DNA from: Ralstonia thomasii | Lineage (GTDB): Bacteria > Pseudomonadota > Gammaproteobacteria > Burkholderiales > Burkholderiaceae | Strand: one strand, 5' to 3' | Length of the DNA stretch: 64,000 nt | NCBI RefSeq assembly: GCF_958405895.1 | Contig: NZ_CATZAR010000008.1 | Shown here: positions 25,482 through 35,054 of the stretch, in pieces | Numbering within the stretch: the stretch's first letter is position 1 | Layout of the letters: each line of letters opens with the position of its first letter | The notes under the pieces: model-generated | What the model saw: the letters and a program-made list of their open reading frames with translations, nothing else | The model's database searches: none | What the model was told of the DNA's origin: nothing | Position numbers and translations under genes: made by a program

Positions 25482-25511
25482 ATTATGGCAAAGAAGAATC
25501 GCCGTCGTCAA
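25482..25511 (-). promoter_or_regulatory. predicted sigma70 promoter of the tRNA-Gly cluster
   Basis: On minus, TTGACG (25506-25511) and CATAAT (25482-25487) are 18 bp apart, about 80 bp before the first tRNA-Gly and 28 bp after the pgsA stop. Confidence 0.65.
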
Positions 25512-25538
25512 TACTTTTGCGCAAGAGTTTTTAGAGGC

Positions 25539-26114
25539 TCATTTTGCGCGCTCGCGGATCTGCGGCCAGGCGAGCTTCATGTAGTACGCCATCGACCACA
25601 GCGTGAGTACTGCCGCCACGTAAATCAGCCATGTGCCCCACACCTGCGCGTCGATCATGCCGAACAGGCGGCCCTCGAACAGCAGCAGCGGAATTGCGAT
25701 CATCTGGAAGGTCGTCTTCAGCTTGCCGAGAAAGTTGACGGCCACGCTCTTCGACGCGCCAATCTGCGCCATCCACTCACGCAGGGCGGAGATGGTGATC
25801 TCGCGGCCAATGATGACGAGTGCGATGACGTCGGACACGCGGCCCAATGACAGCAGCACCAGCAGCGCGGCGGCCACCATCAGCTTGTCGGCCACCGGAT
25901 CGAGGAAGGCACCGAAAGCAGAGGTCTGGTTCCAGCGGCGAGCAAGAAAGCCGTCGAACCAATCAGTGAGGCTTGCTACGATGAAGAACACCGCGGCCGT
26001 CAGGTTCTTGGCGGGCAGTGCCATCCAGGTGTCCGGCACGTAGAACACGCCCACCACCAGCGGGATCATGGCCACACGCAACCAGGTCAGGAGGATCGGG
26101 AAGTTGAAAGGCAT
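25539..26114 (-). CDS. pgsA: CDP-diacylglycerol--glycerol-3-phosphate 3-phosphatidyltransferase
   Basis: A 191-residue inner-membrane enzyme making phosphatidylglycerol phosphate, the committed step to phosphatidylglycerol and cardiolipin. It has four to five hydrophobic helices. The CDP-alcohol phosphotransferase motif is complete: DWFDGFLARRWNQTSAFGAF then LDPVADK, fitting D-x2-DG-x2-AR-x8-G-x3-D-x3-D. The N-terminus FNFPILLTWLRVAMIP is typical of PgsA and fixes the start. It lies 67 bp after uvrC and before the tRNA cluster; uvrC-pgsA linkage is common in proteobacteria. Confidence 0.96.
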   Translation of the reverse strand: MPFNFPILLTWLRVAMIPLVVGVFYVPDTWMALPAKNLTAAVFFIVASLTDWFDGFLARRWNQTSAFGAFLDPVADKLMVAAALLVLLSLGRVSDVIALVIIGREITISALREWMAQIGASKSVAVNFLGKLKTTFQMIAIPLLLFEGRLFGMIDAQVWGTWLIYVAAVLTLWSMAYYMKLAWPQIRERAK

Positions 26115-26181
26115 GGCAAATCGAGAGGACAACCGCCGCGCAAGCTCGACCCCACGCGACAAGATGGGGCATTGTCGCCGA

Positions 26182-28155
26182 TCAATGCAACTGACGGTAG
26201 ATTTCTTCGGCGAGGGTCTGGGAGATGCCTTCCACCGTGGCGAGTTCGGCGACGCTCGCGGCCATCACACCGCGCAGGCCGCCAAAGCGCGCCAGCAACC
26301 GCTGCCGGCGCTTGGCGCCGATGCCTTCGATCTCTTCCAGCCGCGACGTGTTGCGCGCTTTGGCGCGCTTGGCGCGCATACCGGTGATGGCAAAGCGGTG
26401 CGCTTCGTCGCGAATTTGCGCGACGAGCATCAGCGCGGCGCTGCCCTGCCCTAGCTCCAGTGACGGCCGGCCATCGGCGAAGACCAGCGTTTCGAGGCCC
26501 ACCTTGCGCCCCTCGCCCTTGGCCACACCGACGAGCAATCCAATATCCAACCCCAGTTCCTCAAAAACCTGGCGAGCGACTTCCACCTGCCCCTTGCCGC
26601 CGTCGATCAGCACGATGGTCGGCATGTTGGGCGCGTCTTCGCCTGCCTGCTCGACGATCTTCTGGTAGCGGCGCGTGAGGACTTGCCGCATGGCCGCGTA
26701 GTCGTCGCCGGGGGTGATGTCCTGGATGTTGTAGCGGCGGTATTCGCTGTTTTGCATGGCGTGGCTGTGAAAAACCACGCACGAGGCTTGCGTGGCCTCG
26801 CCGGCGGTGTGGCTGATGTCGAAGCACTCGACGCGCAGCGCGGCAAGGTCTTCCAGGTCAATGCCGATGGTCTCGGCCAGCGCAAGTGTGCGGGCCTGCT
26901 GGCTGCCTTGCTCGGAAAGGCGACGCATCAGCGACAGCTCGGCGCCCTTCTCCGCCATCTCCAGCCACGCGCGGCGCCCGCCCTGCGGCTGGCGCACAAC
27001 CGAAACGCGGCGCCCGGCCTGCTCGGCCAGCGCGTTGATCAACTCGGTTGCGTGAATCTGATGGCTGACCACCAGCACCGGCGGCACAAACTGATCGAGA
27101 TAGTGCTGCGCGACGAAGGCTTCGAGGATGTCGCTGGCCATGCGTTCGGCATCGCGTGATGTTTCTGCCGCAGCCTCACCGTCGGCTTCCACATCCACGC
27201 CGACAATGGCGGCGCCCTCTTCCACGTGCGTGGGAAAGTAAGCCTTGTCGCCCAGATGGCGCCCGCCGCGCACCATCGCGAGGTTCACGCAGGCGTGGCC
27301 GCCCTTGATGGCAACCGCCAGGATGTCGATGTCGCTGGCGTGGCCGACTTCTTCCACCGACTGCTGCTTGAGCACCGTCGACAATGCACCGATCTGGTCG
27401 CGCACGATGGCAGCCTGCTCGAACTCCAGCGACTCGGCGTAGCGCTGCATCTTGTCCTGAAGCGTCTGCATGACCTCGTCCTGCCGGCCCTGCAGGAAAC
27501 CGGCCGCGTTGGCGACGTCGCGCGCGTAATCCTCTGCGCCGATCGCCTGGACGCACGGGCCACTGCAACGATGAATCTGATGCAGCAGGCACGGCCGCGT
27601 GCGGTTATTGAAGACGGTGTCTTCGCACGTGCGTAGCTGGAACACCTTCTGCAGGATCTGCATGCTCTCTCGCACGGCATGCGCGCTCGGGAATGGGCCG
27701 AAGTACTGATGCCTGCGATCGGTCGCGCCGCGGTAATACGCCATGCGCGGATACGCGTGCTGCGTGAGCTTGAGATACGGATACGACTTGTCGTCGCGAA
27801 ACAGGATGTTGTAGCGCGGCGCCAGCGCCTTGATCAGGTTGTTTTCGAGCAGCAGCGCTTCGGCCTCGTTGCGCACGACCGTGGTGTCGATGCGCGCGAT
27901 CTTCGCCACCATCATTGCGATGCGCGGCGAAAGCAGCGTCTTGTTGAAGTAGCTCGACACGCGCTTCTTGAGGTCGCGCGCTTTGCCCACATAGAGCACG
28001 TTGCCCTGCGCATCAAAGTAGCGATACACGCCCGGCAGGTTCGGCAGGCGTGCGATGTGTGCTTTCGCATCGAACTCGGGCACATCCGCTGGCGCGCTGG
28101 GCTTGACGCTCTCGGGCGTCTCGGGGGGCTGGGGTTGCGTGGGGTCGGACGACAT
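26182..28155 (-). CDS. uvrC: excinuclease ABC subunit C
   Basis: A 657-residue nuclease of nucleotide-excision repair that makes both incisions after UvrAB binds damage. The N-terminal GIY-YIG domain is GVYRYFDAQGNVLYVGKARD (residues about 42-61). The UVR segment follows with EVMQTLQDKMQRYAESLEFE, then the RNase H-like nuclease with CFDISHTAGEATQASCVVF and VLIDGGKGQVEVA, and a C-terminal helix-hairpin-helix pair with LEEIEGIGAKRRQRLLARFG. The first about 30 residues are a proline-rich extension. It is divergent from earP. Confidence 0.97.
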   Translation of the reverse strand: MSSDPTQPQPPETPESVKPSAPADVPEFDAKAHIARLPNLPGVYRYFDAQGNVLYVGKARDLKKRVSSYFNKTLLSPRIAMMVAKIARIDTTVVRNEAEALLLENNLIKALAPRYNILFRDDKSYPYLKLTQHAYPRMAYYRGATDRRHQYFGPFPSAHAVRESMQILQKVFQLRTCEDTVFNNRTRPCLLHQIHRCSGPCVQAIGAEDYARDVANAAGFLQGRQDEVMQTLQDKMQRYAESLEFEQAAIVRDQIGALSTVLKQQSVEEVGHASDIDILAVAIKGGHACVNLAMVRGGRHLGDKAYFPTHVEEGAAIVGVDVEADGEAAAETSRDAERMASDILEAFVAQHYLDQFVPPVLVVSHQIHATELINALAEQAGRRVSVVRQPQGGRRAWLEMAEKGAELSLMRRLSEQGSQQARTLALAETIGIDLEDLAALRVECFDISHTAGEATQASCVVFHSHAMQNSEYRRYNIQDITPGDDYAAMRQVLTRRYQKIVEQAGEDAPNMPTIVLIDGGKGQVEVARQVFEELGLDIGLLVGVAKGEGRKVGLETLVFADGRPSLELGQGSAALMLVAQIRDEAHRFAITGMRAKRAKARNTSRLEEIEGIGAKRRQRLLARFGGLRGVMAASVAELATVEGISQTLAEEIYRQLH

Positions 28156-28247
28156 GGCGTTCGCTGGATCAGAGGCCGTCAGTGTAGAACAAGCTGCCGA
28201 CTACAATGTCGGCCCGCCCTTCTTCGCTGCCCGACTCGCCTTCCTGC

Positions 28248-29441
28248 ATGCGCACCATCACATCCTGGGATCTTTTCTGCCGCGTCGTCGACAACTATGG
28301 CGACATTGGCGTCTGCTGGCGCTTGGCTCGACAGCTTGTACAGGAGCACGGCCACACCGTCCGTCTGTGGGTGGACGATCTCCGTTCGTTCGAAAAGATC
28401 TGCCCCGCTGTCGACGCAGAGGCCGATGCGCAGCGCGTCTCGGGCGTGGATATTCGCCACTGGGCTGACGACGCCCAGGCTGCCAGCCTCCTAGCCACCG
28501 ACGCACATCCCGCGCTGCATGATGTGGTGATTGGCGCCTTCGCATGCGCCGTCCCGGAGCCCCTACAGACGCTCATGGCCCAGCAGGCATCCCAAGGCCC
28601 GGCGCCGGTTTGGATCAACCTGGAATACCTGAGCGCCGAGGACTGGGTTGCCGAACATCACGCGATGCAGTCGCCACATCTGCGACTGCCGCTCGTCAAG
28701 CACTTCTTCTTCCCCGGTTTTGCACGCAACACCGGCGGCGTACTGCGGGAGTCGCATCTTGGCGCGCAACGCAAGACGTTCGAGGTAAGCCCCGCCGCCC
28801 ACCAGGCCTTATGGCACCGACTCGGAGTCGACGACCTGATGCGCGACAACCCTGACGCCCTGCGCGTCAGCCTGTTCGCCTATGCCAACTCGGCGCTGCC
28901 AACGCTGGCCGCTCAATGGGAAGCCTCACCCCAACCGGTGATCTGCCTGGTGCCGGAGGGCCTGGCCGCCAGACAGATCGCCGAGCTATTCGGCGACGCC
29001 GACGCCGCCAGAACCGGCGCGCGATGGGCGCGCGGCAACCTGAGCGTGGCGGTCGTGCCTTTCGTGCCGCAAGAGCACTACGACCCGCTGCTCTGGGCAT
29101 GCGACATCAATTTCGTGCGCGGTGAAGACTCGTTCGTGCGTGCCCAATGGGCGCTGAAACCGTTTGTCTGGCACATCTACCCCCAAAGCGACGACGTACA
29201 CCTCGCGAAACTGGACGCTTTTCTGGCTCGCTATACCCCCGCTCTGGCAGAGGCCGACGCCAAGGCGCTTATCGCCTTCTGGCACGCCTGGAATGGTGCG
29301 CCAGCGCCACTCAACTGGACGGACTTTGCAGCCGCCGCGCCTCGCCTGCGCGCACGGGCCGTCACTTGGGAGCAAAGCTTGATGCAACTAGGCGATCTCG
29401 CCGCGAATCTGGTGGCATTTTGCGAAAAACAGGTAAAATAG
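28248..29441 (+). CDS. earP: EF-P arginine rhamnosyltransferase EarP
   Basis: A 397-residue GT-B glycosyltransferase that transfers rhamnose from TDP-rhamnose to an arginine of elongation factor P, enabling synthesis through polyproline. Family marks are WDLFCRVVDNYGDIGVCWRL at the N-terminus, WINLEYLSAEDWV, and the C-terminal nucleotide-sugar site FVPQEHYDPLLWACDINFVR with GEDSFVRAQWA. Its target gene efp follows 116 bp downstream on the same strand, which confirms the call. An in-frame ATG 14 codons upstream is possible, but the conserved region begins at the chosen one. Confidence 0.95.
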   Translation: MRTITSWDLFCRVVDNYGDIGVCWRLARQLVQEHGHTVRLWVDDLRSFEKICPAVDAEADAQRVSGVDIRHWADDAQAASLLATDAHPALHDVVIGAFACAVPEPLQTLMAQQASQGPAPVWINLEYLSAEDWVAEHHAMQSPHLRLPLVKHFFFPGFARNTGGVLRESHLGAQRKTFEVSPAAHQALWHRLGVDDLMRDNPDALRVSLFAYANSALPTLAAQWEASPQPVICLVPEGLAARQIAELFGDADAARTGARWARGNLSVAVVPFVPQEHYDPLLWACDINFVRGEDSFVRAQWALKPFVWHIYPQSDDVHLAKLDAFLARYTPALAEADAKALIAFWHAWNGAPAPLNWTDFAAAAPRLRARAVTWEQSLMQLGDLAANLVAFCEKQVK

Positions 29442-29557
29442 CGGGCTGATCTGTATGCGACCCCCGGCTCTGACCTGGTTCGCGCGGCCCGGAGGGTATC
29501 GCGCGGTGCTTCGTTGCTTGGCGCGCATCGAACCCTCTTACTCTCAGGAAATGTGAA

Positions 29558-30133
29558 ATGGCTTTGAAAATCGCGCAAGAACTTCGCGCTGGCAACGTGT
29601 TCATGATCGGCAACGACGCAATGGTCGTGCTCAAGACCGAGTACAGCCGTTCGGGCCGTTCGGGCGCCGTCGTCAAGATGAAGTACAAGAACCTGCTGAC
29701 CGGCGCAGGCGGCGAGTCGGTGTTCAACGCCGACGACAAGATGGACCAGGTCATCCTGGAGAAGAAGGAAGCCGAGTACTCCTACTTCGACGGCACGATG
29801 TACGTGTTCATGGATCCGGTCACCTACGAACAATACAACGTTGAGCCCGCCGCCATGGGCAGCGCGTTGAACTACCTGCAAGACGGCATGAAGGTCGAAG
29901 TGACGTTCTACAACGAGAACGCCATCTCGGTGGAACTGCCGACCACGGTTGTCCGCGAAATCGTCTACACCGAACCGGCTGTCAAGGGCGACACGTCGTC
30001 GGGTAAGGTTCTGAAGGCGGCTCGCATCAACGACAACGAAGAATTCACGATCATGGTCCCGCTGTTCTGCAACATCGGCGAGAAGATCGAAATCGACACG
30101 CGTACCGACGAGTACCGCAGCCGCGCCAAGTAA
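29558..30133 (+). CDS. efp: elongation factor P
   Basis: A 191-residue three-domain translation factor that relieves ribosome stalling at polyproline. The tip loop of domain I reads YSRSGRSGAVVKMKYKN. The residue at the modified position is Arg34, not Lys, so this is the EarP-rhamnosylated class, in keeping with the adjacent earP. The C-terminal GDTSSGKVLKAARINDNEEF and IGEKIEIDTRTDEYRSR are standard. AGGAAA upstream sets the start. A bidirectional terminator follows. Confidence 0.98.
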   Translation: MALKIAQELRAGNVFMIGNDAMVVLKTEYSRSGRSGAVVKMKYKNLLTGAGGESVFNADDKMDQVILEKKEAEYSYFDGTMYVFMDPVTYEQYNVEPAAMGSALNYLQDGMKVEVTFYNENAISVELPTTVVREIVYTEPAVKGDTSSGKVLKAARINDNEEFTIMVPLFCNIGEKIEIDTRTDEYRSRAK

Positions 30134-30155
30134 GAGCTGGCGTCGCAGCAAGCAG

Positions 30156-30184
30156 AAAGGCTCCCTCGGGAGCCTTTTCTTTTG
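30156..30184. terminator. bidirectional terminator between efp and nagZ
   Basis: AAAGGCTCCC and GGGAGCCTTT form a tight stem followed by TTCTTTT on plus. It sits between convergent genes and can serve efp from the left; nagZ ends 25 bp to the right, with AAA on the opposite side. Confidence 0.85.
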
Positions 30185-30208
30185 CGATCGCGTTTTTGCG
30201 TTTTGGCG

Positions 30209-31258
30209 CTACGCGATGAGTTTCGCCTCGCGCAACGTACGCAGCGCCTGCTTGTAGGCCGATTGCTGCTGCAACTTGGCCCAGTCCTTCTCGGCCCGGC
30301 CGCCAAACAGCCGGCGCACGCGCCGCTGCGATGCCTTGCCCATCGACACGTCCAGCTCGCCGAGCAATTGATCGGCCTTGTCCGGCGCATTACAGATCAG
30401 CACCATGTCGCAGCCGGCCGTGAGCGCTGCTCGCGCACCGTCGACCACCGTGCCGGCAACGCTCGCGCCTTCCATGCTCAGGTCATCGCTGAAGATCACG
30501 CCGTCAAAGTTGAAATGCGCGCGCAGCATGTCCTGCAGCCAGAAGCGAGAGAAGCCTGCCGGGTTCGGATCGACCGCTGAATAAATCACGTGCGCCGGCA
30601 TCACGGATTGCAGGCCGATGCCCATCCAGCCGTAAGGCTGCGCGTCGTCAGCGAGGATGGCCTCCAGCGGACGCTCGTCCACCGGCACGGCGACGTGCGA
30701 ATCAGCCTGGACGTAGCCGTGACCGGGGAAATGCTTGCCGCAGTTGGACATGCCAGCCAGGCGCAGGCCCAGCGTCAGGTGGTTGGCAAGCATCGTAACC
30801 ACCCGCGGGTCGCGATGAAACGCGCGATCGCCGATCACGCTGCTGCTGCCGTAGTCGAGATCGAGCACGGGCGTGAAGCTGAGGTCGATATCGCACGCCC
30901 TCAGTTCAGCGGCCAGCACGTAGCCGCAGGCGGTGGCAGCGCGCGTGGCGGCCAGCACATCGGCGTCCCATAGCTTGCCCAGCGCGCCCATGGCGGGCAG
31001 GTGCGTGAAACCGTCGGTCTTGGCGCGCTGCACGCGACCGCCTTCGTGGTCGATGCAAATCAGCACGTCATTACGAATGGCGCGAATGGCTTGCGTGAGC
31101 GCCGTCAACTGCGCGCGCGATTCAAAGTTGCGGGCAAACAGGATCACGCCGCCCGTCAATGGATGGGCAATGCGTCGAACATCGTCGAGGCCGAGTTCCA
31201 GGCCGGCAACATCCAGAACGATCGGGCCTGGACGCTTCTGCTTCTTGGTTTGAGTCAT
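30209..31258 (-). CDS. nagZ: beta-N-acetylhexosaminidase NagZ
   Basis: A 349-residue GH3 enzyme that removes N-acetylglucosamine from anhydromuropeptides in peptidoglycan recycling; its product level influences AmpC induction in bacteria that have AmpR. Marks are CIDHEGGRVQRAK, the acid/base-loop KHFPGHGYVQADSHV and the nucleophile motif VIFSDDLSMEGA. Cytoplasmic, no signal peptide. Its ATG overlaps the acpS stop (ATGA), so it is the coupled last gene of the long minus-strand string. Confidence 0.96.
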   Translation of the reverse strand: MTQTKKQKRPGPIVLDVAGLELGLDDVRRIAHPLTGGVILFARNFESRAQLTALTQAIRAIRNDVLICIDHEGGRVQRAKTDGFTHLPAMGALGKLWDADVLAATRAATACGYVLAAELRACDIDLSFTPVLDLDYGSSSVIGDRAFHRDPRVVTMLANHLTLGLRLAGMSNCGKHFPGHGYVQADSHVAVPVDERPLEAILADDAQPYGWMGIGLQSVMPAHVIYSAVDPNPAGFSRFWLQDMLRAHFNFDGVIFSDDLSMEGASVAGTVVDGARAALTAGCDMVLICNAPDKADQLLGELDVSMGKASQRRVRRLFGGRAEKDWAKLQQQSAYKQALRTLREAKLIA

Positions 31259-31698
31259 GCGGAGGATTTGGTTTGCAACTCGGCAACGGCGAAGGCGACT
31301 GCGTAGTCGCGCTCGTCCGTCACACTGATCTGGATATGAAGGCCATGCTGCGCGATCCAGTCGGCCAGTTCACCGCTGTAGTGCACCACCGGTTGGCCGG
31401 ATGGCAAGTTCAGCGTCTGTACCGCACGCCACGTCATCGGCCAGCGCATGCCCAGGCCGATGGCCTTGGACACGGCTTCCTTGGCGGCAAAGCGCGTGGC
31501 AAGAAACGCAAGGCCCCGCCGCTCAGAGCGCGCCTTGCGGGCATGGTAGACGCGCAGCTCTTCGGGGCCCAGCACCTTTTCGGCGAAGCGGCCGTTGGTC
31601 CGCTGCATCACGCCTTCGACGCGCTCGATCTGGATGATGTCGGTGCCGATGCCGTAAATCGCACCGGACACCGAGGCGGCTGCGCCCCGTCCGCTCAT
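31255..31698 (-). CDS. acpS: holo-[acyl-carrier-protein] synthase
   Basis: A 147-residue phosphopantetheinyl transferase that converts apo-ACP to holo-ACP using coenzyme A. The signature [17 protein letters not shown] (metal-binding Asp) and [17 protein letters not shown] are present. Compared with typical AcpS (about 125 residues) there is a short N-terminal extension of about 13 residues. Both ends overlap neighbours by ATGA with pdxJ upstream and nagZ downstream. Its substrate gene acpP lies 13 kb upstream in the same strand block. Confidence 0.95.
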
Positions 31699-32486
31699 AC
31701 AGGCACGCCCGGGTGTGCGGCCGCCGGGGTCGTGGACGACAGCCGAGCCGCAACCATGATCGCCTTCATCTCGCGCACCGCGTTCTGCCACCCGGCAAAC
31801 ACCGCATGCGCAACGACGGCGTGGCCGATGTTGAGTTCATGAATGCCGGCGATGGCCGCGATCGGCTGCACGTTCGTGTAGTGGAGGCCGTGGCCAGCGT
31901 TCACACGCACGCCCCAGCGGATGCCCTCTTCCACCGCGGTCTCGATGCGGACGAGTTCCGCCCGCAGCTCAGCATCGTCGGTCGCTTCGGCATAGCGGCC
32001 CGTATGCAGTTCGATGACGGGAGCACCGGCAGCGGCGGCCGCCTCGATCTGTGCCGCATCCGGATCGATGAACAGCGACACGCGGATGCCCGCATCGGCC
32101 AGCTGCTTACAAGCGGCTTGCACCTTGGCAAAACCGCCCACCACGTCCAGGCCGCCTTCGGTGGTCACTTCCTGACGGCGCTCGGGCACGAGGCAGACGT
32201 CTTGGGGGCCGATATCGCACGCGATGTCGAGCATCTCCTGCGTGACGGCGCACTCCAGGTTCATGCGGGTGCGCAGTTGCGGCCGCAGCGCGCGCACATC
32301 GGCGTCCTTGATGTGGCGGCGATCTTCGCGCAGGTGCAGGGTAATGAGATCGGCGCCGGCTTCTTCGGCCAACAGCGCCGCGGCGATCGGGTCCGGGTAG
32401 GTGGTGCCGCGCGCGTTGCGCAGCGTGGCGACGTGGTCGATATTGATGCCCAGGTCGATGATTCCCGGCGAGGCATGAAAGATCAT
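31695..32486 (-). CDS. pdxJ: pyridoxine 5'-phosphate synthase
   Basis: A 263-residue TIM-barrel enzyme joining 1-deoxyxylulose 5-phosphate with 3-amino-2-oxopropyl phosphate to make vitamin B6. Seen are [54 protein letters not shown] and [18 protein letters not shown], all family hallmarks. It overlaps recO by 4 nt (ATGA) and acpS by 4 nt. recO-pdxJ-acpS is a conserved proteobacterial order. Confidence 0.97.
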
Positions 32487-33304
32487 AGTTTCTGCAAGTC
32501 GATCAGGATCTGGCGCGTCGAAAGCGGCGTGCCATGCAAATGATAATGCAGCAGGAAACGCATCAGGCTGCGGCTTTGCTGCGCGGTCGTGGGGCGCGAG
32601 GCGTAATCGTCGTGTTCCATGTCGATCAGCGTCTGGCCGCGCAACACAGGCCAGGACGATGGATCGCTGGGAAGCGTCCGCCGGATGCCGCGCTCGGGGT
32701 GATAGACGTATTCGGCGTCGGCCTGCACGGGTTCGCCGTCGATGCAGCGATCGAGCTGCGCGGCAAAGCCGGTCTCACGCAGCAGCACACGTTCGAACGC
32801 CCGCAGCGTGAAGGCCGCGGGTTCGCCATGGGCAAGCTTATTGAGTGTTTCGACGTAATGCGCGAACAGTACCGGATGGCCGTCTTCGCGGGCGACGAAC
32901 TTGACGAGCAGTTCGTTCAGATAGAACCCGGATAGCAGCCCCTCGCCGCCCAGCGGCAACATGCCGCCCACCCACTCGGCGCGAGTCAGCGTGCGCACAT
33001 CACCGCGACCGCTCCAGGACAGCGACAGCGGCTGGAACGTCTGCAACACCGCACGCAACGCCGAATGCGGACGCTTGGCCCCCTTGGCGACCAGCGCCAT
33101 GCGCCCGTAGTCCGGCGTGAAGACGTCGATGATGAGGCTGGTTTCCCGATACGGATAACTGTGCAGCACGAAGGCCGGCTGCGCAGCAACACGTGTTTCG
33201 GAACGCCCGGCAGGAAAGCTCCTGCGCGGCGCGGCGCCGGCAACGCCCTCCTCGGCCAGCCATTCCGCGGCCTCGTCCGGAATCGGATCGGATCGTCCCG
33301 CCAT
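32483..33304 (-). CDS. recO: DNA repair protein RecO
   Basis: A 273-residue RecF-pathway protein that helps load RecA onto SSB-coated DNA. After an N-terminal tail of about 40 residues the OB fold starts with [20 protein letters not shown] and [20 protein letters not shown]. The helical domain has [19 protein letters not shown] and [20 protein letters not shown]. The tail is longer than in E. coli RecO, so a later start is possible. It lies 31 bp after era and is coupled to pdxJ. Confidence 0.93.
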
Positions 33305-33335
33305 CGAACGTGTGTAGAGTGGCCCGGCTAGGTGG

Positions 33336-34274
33336 TTATTCGTAGCCGTAGGCGCGCAGGCCGGCTTCGTTGTCGGCCCAACCGCTCTTGACCTTGATCC
33401 AGACCTCCAGATACACCTTGCCGTCGAACAGCTTTTCCATGTCCATGCGGGCTTCGGTGGAGATCTGCTTGAGCTTGGCGCCCTTCGCACCGATGATCAT
33501 CGCCTTGTGGGCATCGCGATCGACCAGAATGGTCACGAACACGCGGCGCAGGCGACCTTCGGTTTCGAATTTGTCGACGATGACGGTGCTGGAATACGGT
33601 AACTCGTCGCCAGTCCAGCGGAAGACCTTCTCACGAACAATTTCGGCGGCCAGGAAGCGCTCGCTGCGATCGGTCAGCGCTTCCGGGTCGTACATCGGTT
33701 CGCCTTCCGGCAGGTACGGGCGCACGATGCCGAGCAAGCGGTCGATGTCGTCGCGATTCTTGGCCGACATCGGCACGATTTCGGCAAACGGAAACACCTG
33801 TGCCATGTCCTGCAGGAACACGGCGACCATCTCGGCGCGCGTGTACGCATCGAGCCGGTCGACCTTATTGACGATCAGGATCACGGGCGTCTCGCGCGGC
33901 AGCAGCGAGAGCACCTTCTCGTCGTCCGGGCCATAGCGGCCGGCTTCGACCACGAACAACACGGCATCCACCGACGTGAGCGTGGACGTGACCGCGCGGT
34001 TCAGCGACCGGTTCAGCGCGGTGGCGTGACGCGTCTGGAAGCCCGGCGTATCGACGAAGACGAACTGCGCGTCATCCGTCGTCTGAATGCCAGTGATGCG
34101 GTGGCGCGTGGTCTGCGCCTTGCGCGATGTGATGCTGACTTTCTGGCCCACGAGGGCGTTCATCAGCGTGGATTTGCCGACGTTCGGCCGCCCAACAATG
34201 GCGACCATGCCGCAGCGGAACCCCTCCGGCACGCCAGATTCTGGCTGCGGAGGCTGCAATGGGGTGTCGCTCAT
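33336..34274 (-). CDS. era: GTPase Era
   Basis: A 312-residue essential GTPase that binds the 3' end of 16S rRNA during 30S assembly. GTP motifs are GRPNVGKSTLMNALVG (G1), DTPGFQTRH (G3) and ILIVNKVDRLD (G4). The C-terminal KH domain has IVREKVFRWTGDELPYSS and IIGAKGAKLKQISTEARMDM. It ends LRAYGYE. It is 8 bp after rnc; rnc-era-recO is a classic operon. Confidence 0.98.
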   Translation of the reverse strand: MSDTPLQPPQPESGVPEGFRCGMVAIVGRPNVGKSTLMNALVGQKVSITSRKAQTTRHRITGIQTTDDAQFVFVDTPGFQTRHATALNRSLNRAVTSTLTSVDAVLFVVEAGRYGPDDEKVLSLLPRETPVILIVNKVDRLDAYTRAEMVAVFLQDMAQVFPFAEIVPMSAKNRDDIDRLLGIVRPYLPEGEPMYDPEALTDRSERFLAAEIVREKVFRWTGDELPYSSTVIVDKFETEGRLRRVFVTILVDRDAHKAMIIGAKGAKLKQISTEARMDMEKLFDGKVYLEVWIKVKSGWADNEAGLRAYGYE

Positions 34275-34282
34275 TTACCTGA

Positions 34283-35053
34283 TTATTCCTTCAACCTGAG
34301 AGACAACTGCGGATCGGGCGGCGTGGCCTGCTTGCGCGTCTTGCCGGTGCGCTCGGCGCGGCTGCGCTTGACGAGCTGCGGCACCAGGCGATGCGCTTCA
34401 TCCAGGGCCAGCTTGGCCGCCGACTGTTCGGCCGCGCGCCGCGATGCCCCGCTGCCGGAGACGCGAATCTCCAGCTTGGGAATCGAGCACTCGACCTCGA
34501 ATTGCTGATTATGCGCCGCGCCGTGGGTGGCCACCACCGTGTACAGCGGCAACGCGATCTTGTGACCTTGGAGGTACTCCTGCAACAGCGTCTTGGCGTC
34601 CTTGCCGAGCGTGCGCGGGTCCACCTGCTCGAGGATGGGGATGTACAGCTTGCGAATCAGCGTGCGGGCTGCATCGAAGCCACCGTCGAGAAACACCGCC
34701 CCGAAAATCGCTTCCAGCGCATCGGCCAGGATAGATGGGCGGCGGAAACCTCCGCTTTTCAACTCGCCTTCGCCCAAACGCAGGGCATCGGGCAACTGCA
34801 GCATCTGCGCGATCTCGTACAGCGCCTGTTGCTTGACCAGATTGGCCCGCACGCGCGACAGATCGCCCTCGTCCAGCTTGCCGAACATGCCGTAGAGCAT
34901 GTCAGCGACGGCGCAATTCAGGATCGAATCGCCAAGAAATTCCAGGCGCTCGTTATGCATCGCGCTGTGGCTGCGATGGGTGAGCGCCTGCTGCAGCAAC
35001 TCCGGTTTGCTGAAGCGGTAGCCAAGACGTTGCTGTAGCGCATCCAAACTCAT
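34283..35053 (-). CDS. rnc: ribonuclease III
   Basis: A 256-residue double-strand-specific endonuclease for rRNA and mRNA processing. The catalytic box is HNERLEFLGDSILNCAVADM with the metal-binding acids. RANLVKQQALYEIAQMLQLP and LADALEAIFGAVFLDGG follow, and a double-stranded-RNA-binding domain (DAKTLLQEYLQGHKIALPLY to ASRRAAEQSAAKLALDEA). The roughly 30-residue basic tail is longer than in E. coli. It is preceded at 1 bp by the DUF4845 gene. Confidence 0.97.
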   Translation of the reverse strand: MSLDALQQRLGYRFSKPELLQQALTHRSHSAMHNERLEFLGDSILNCAVADMLYGMFGKLDEGDLSRVRANLVKQQALYEIAQMLQLPDALRLGEGELKSGGFRRPSILADALEAIFGAVFLDGGFDAARTLIRKLYIPILEQVDPRTLGKDAKTLLQEYLQGHKIALPLYTVVATHGAAHNQQFEVECSIPKLEIRVSGSGASRRAAEQSAAKLALDEAHRLVPQLVKRSRAERTGKTRKQATPPDPQLSLRLKE

Positions 35054-35054
35054 G

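Noticed and set aside
25407..25850. A 147-codon plus frame containing MAKKNRRRQYFCARVF between tRNA-Gly and pgsA
   Set aside because: The basic start looks tempting, but it lies on the tRNA promoter and then runs antisense through pgsA; no ribosome site or family.
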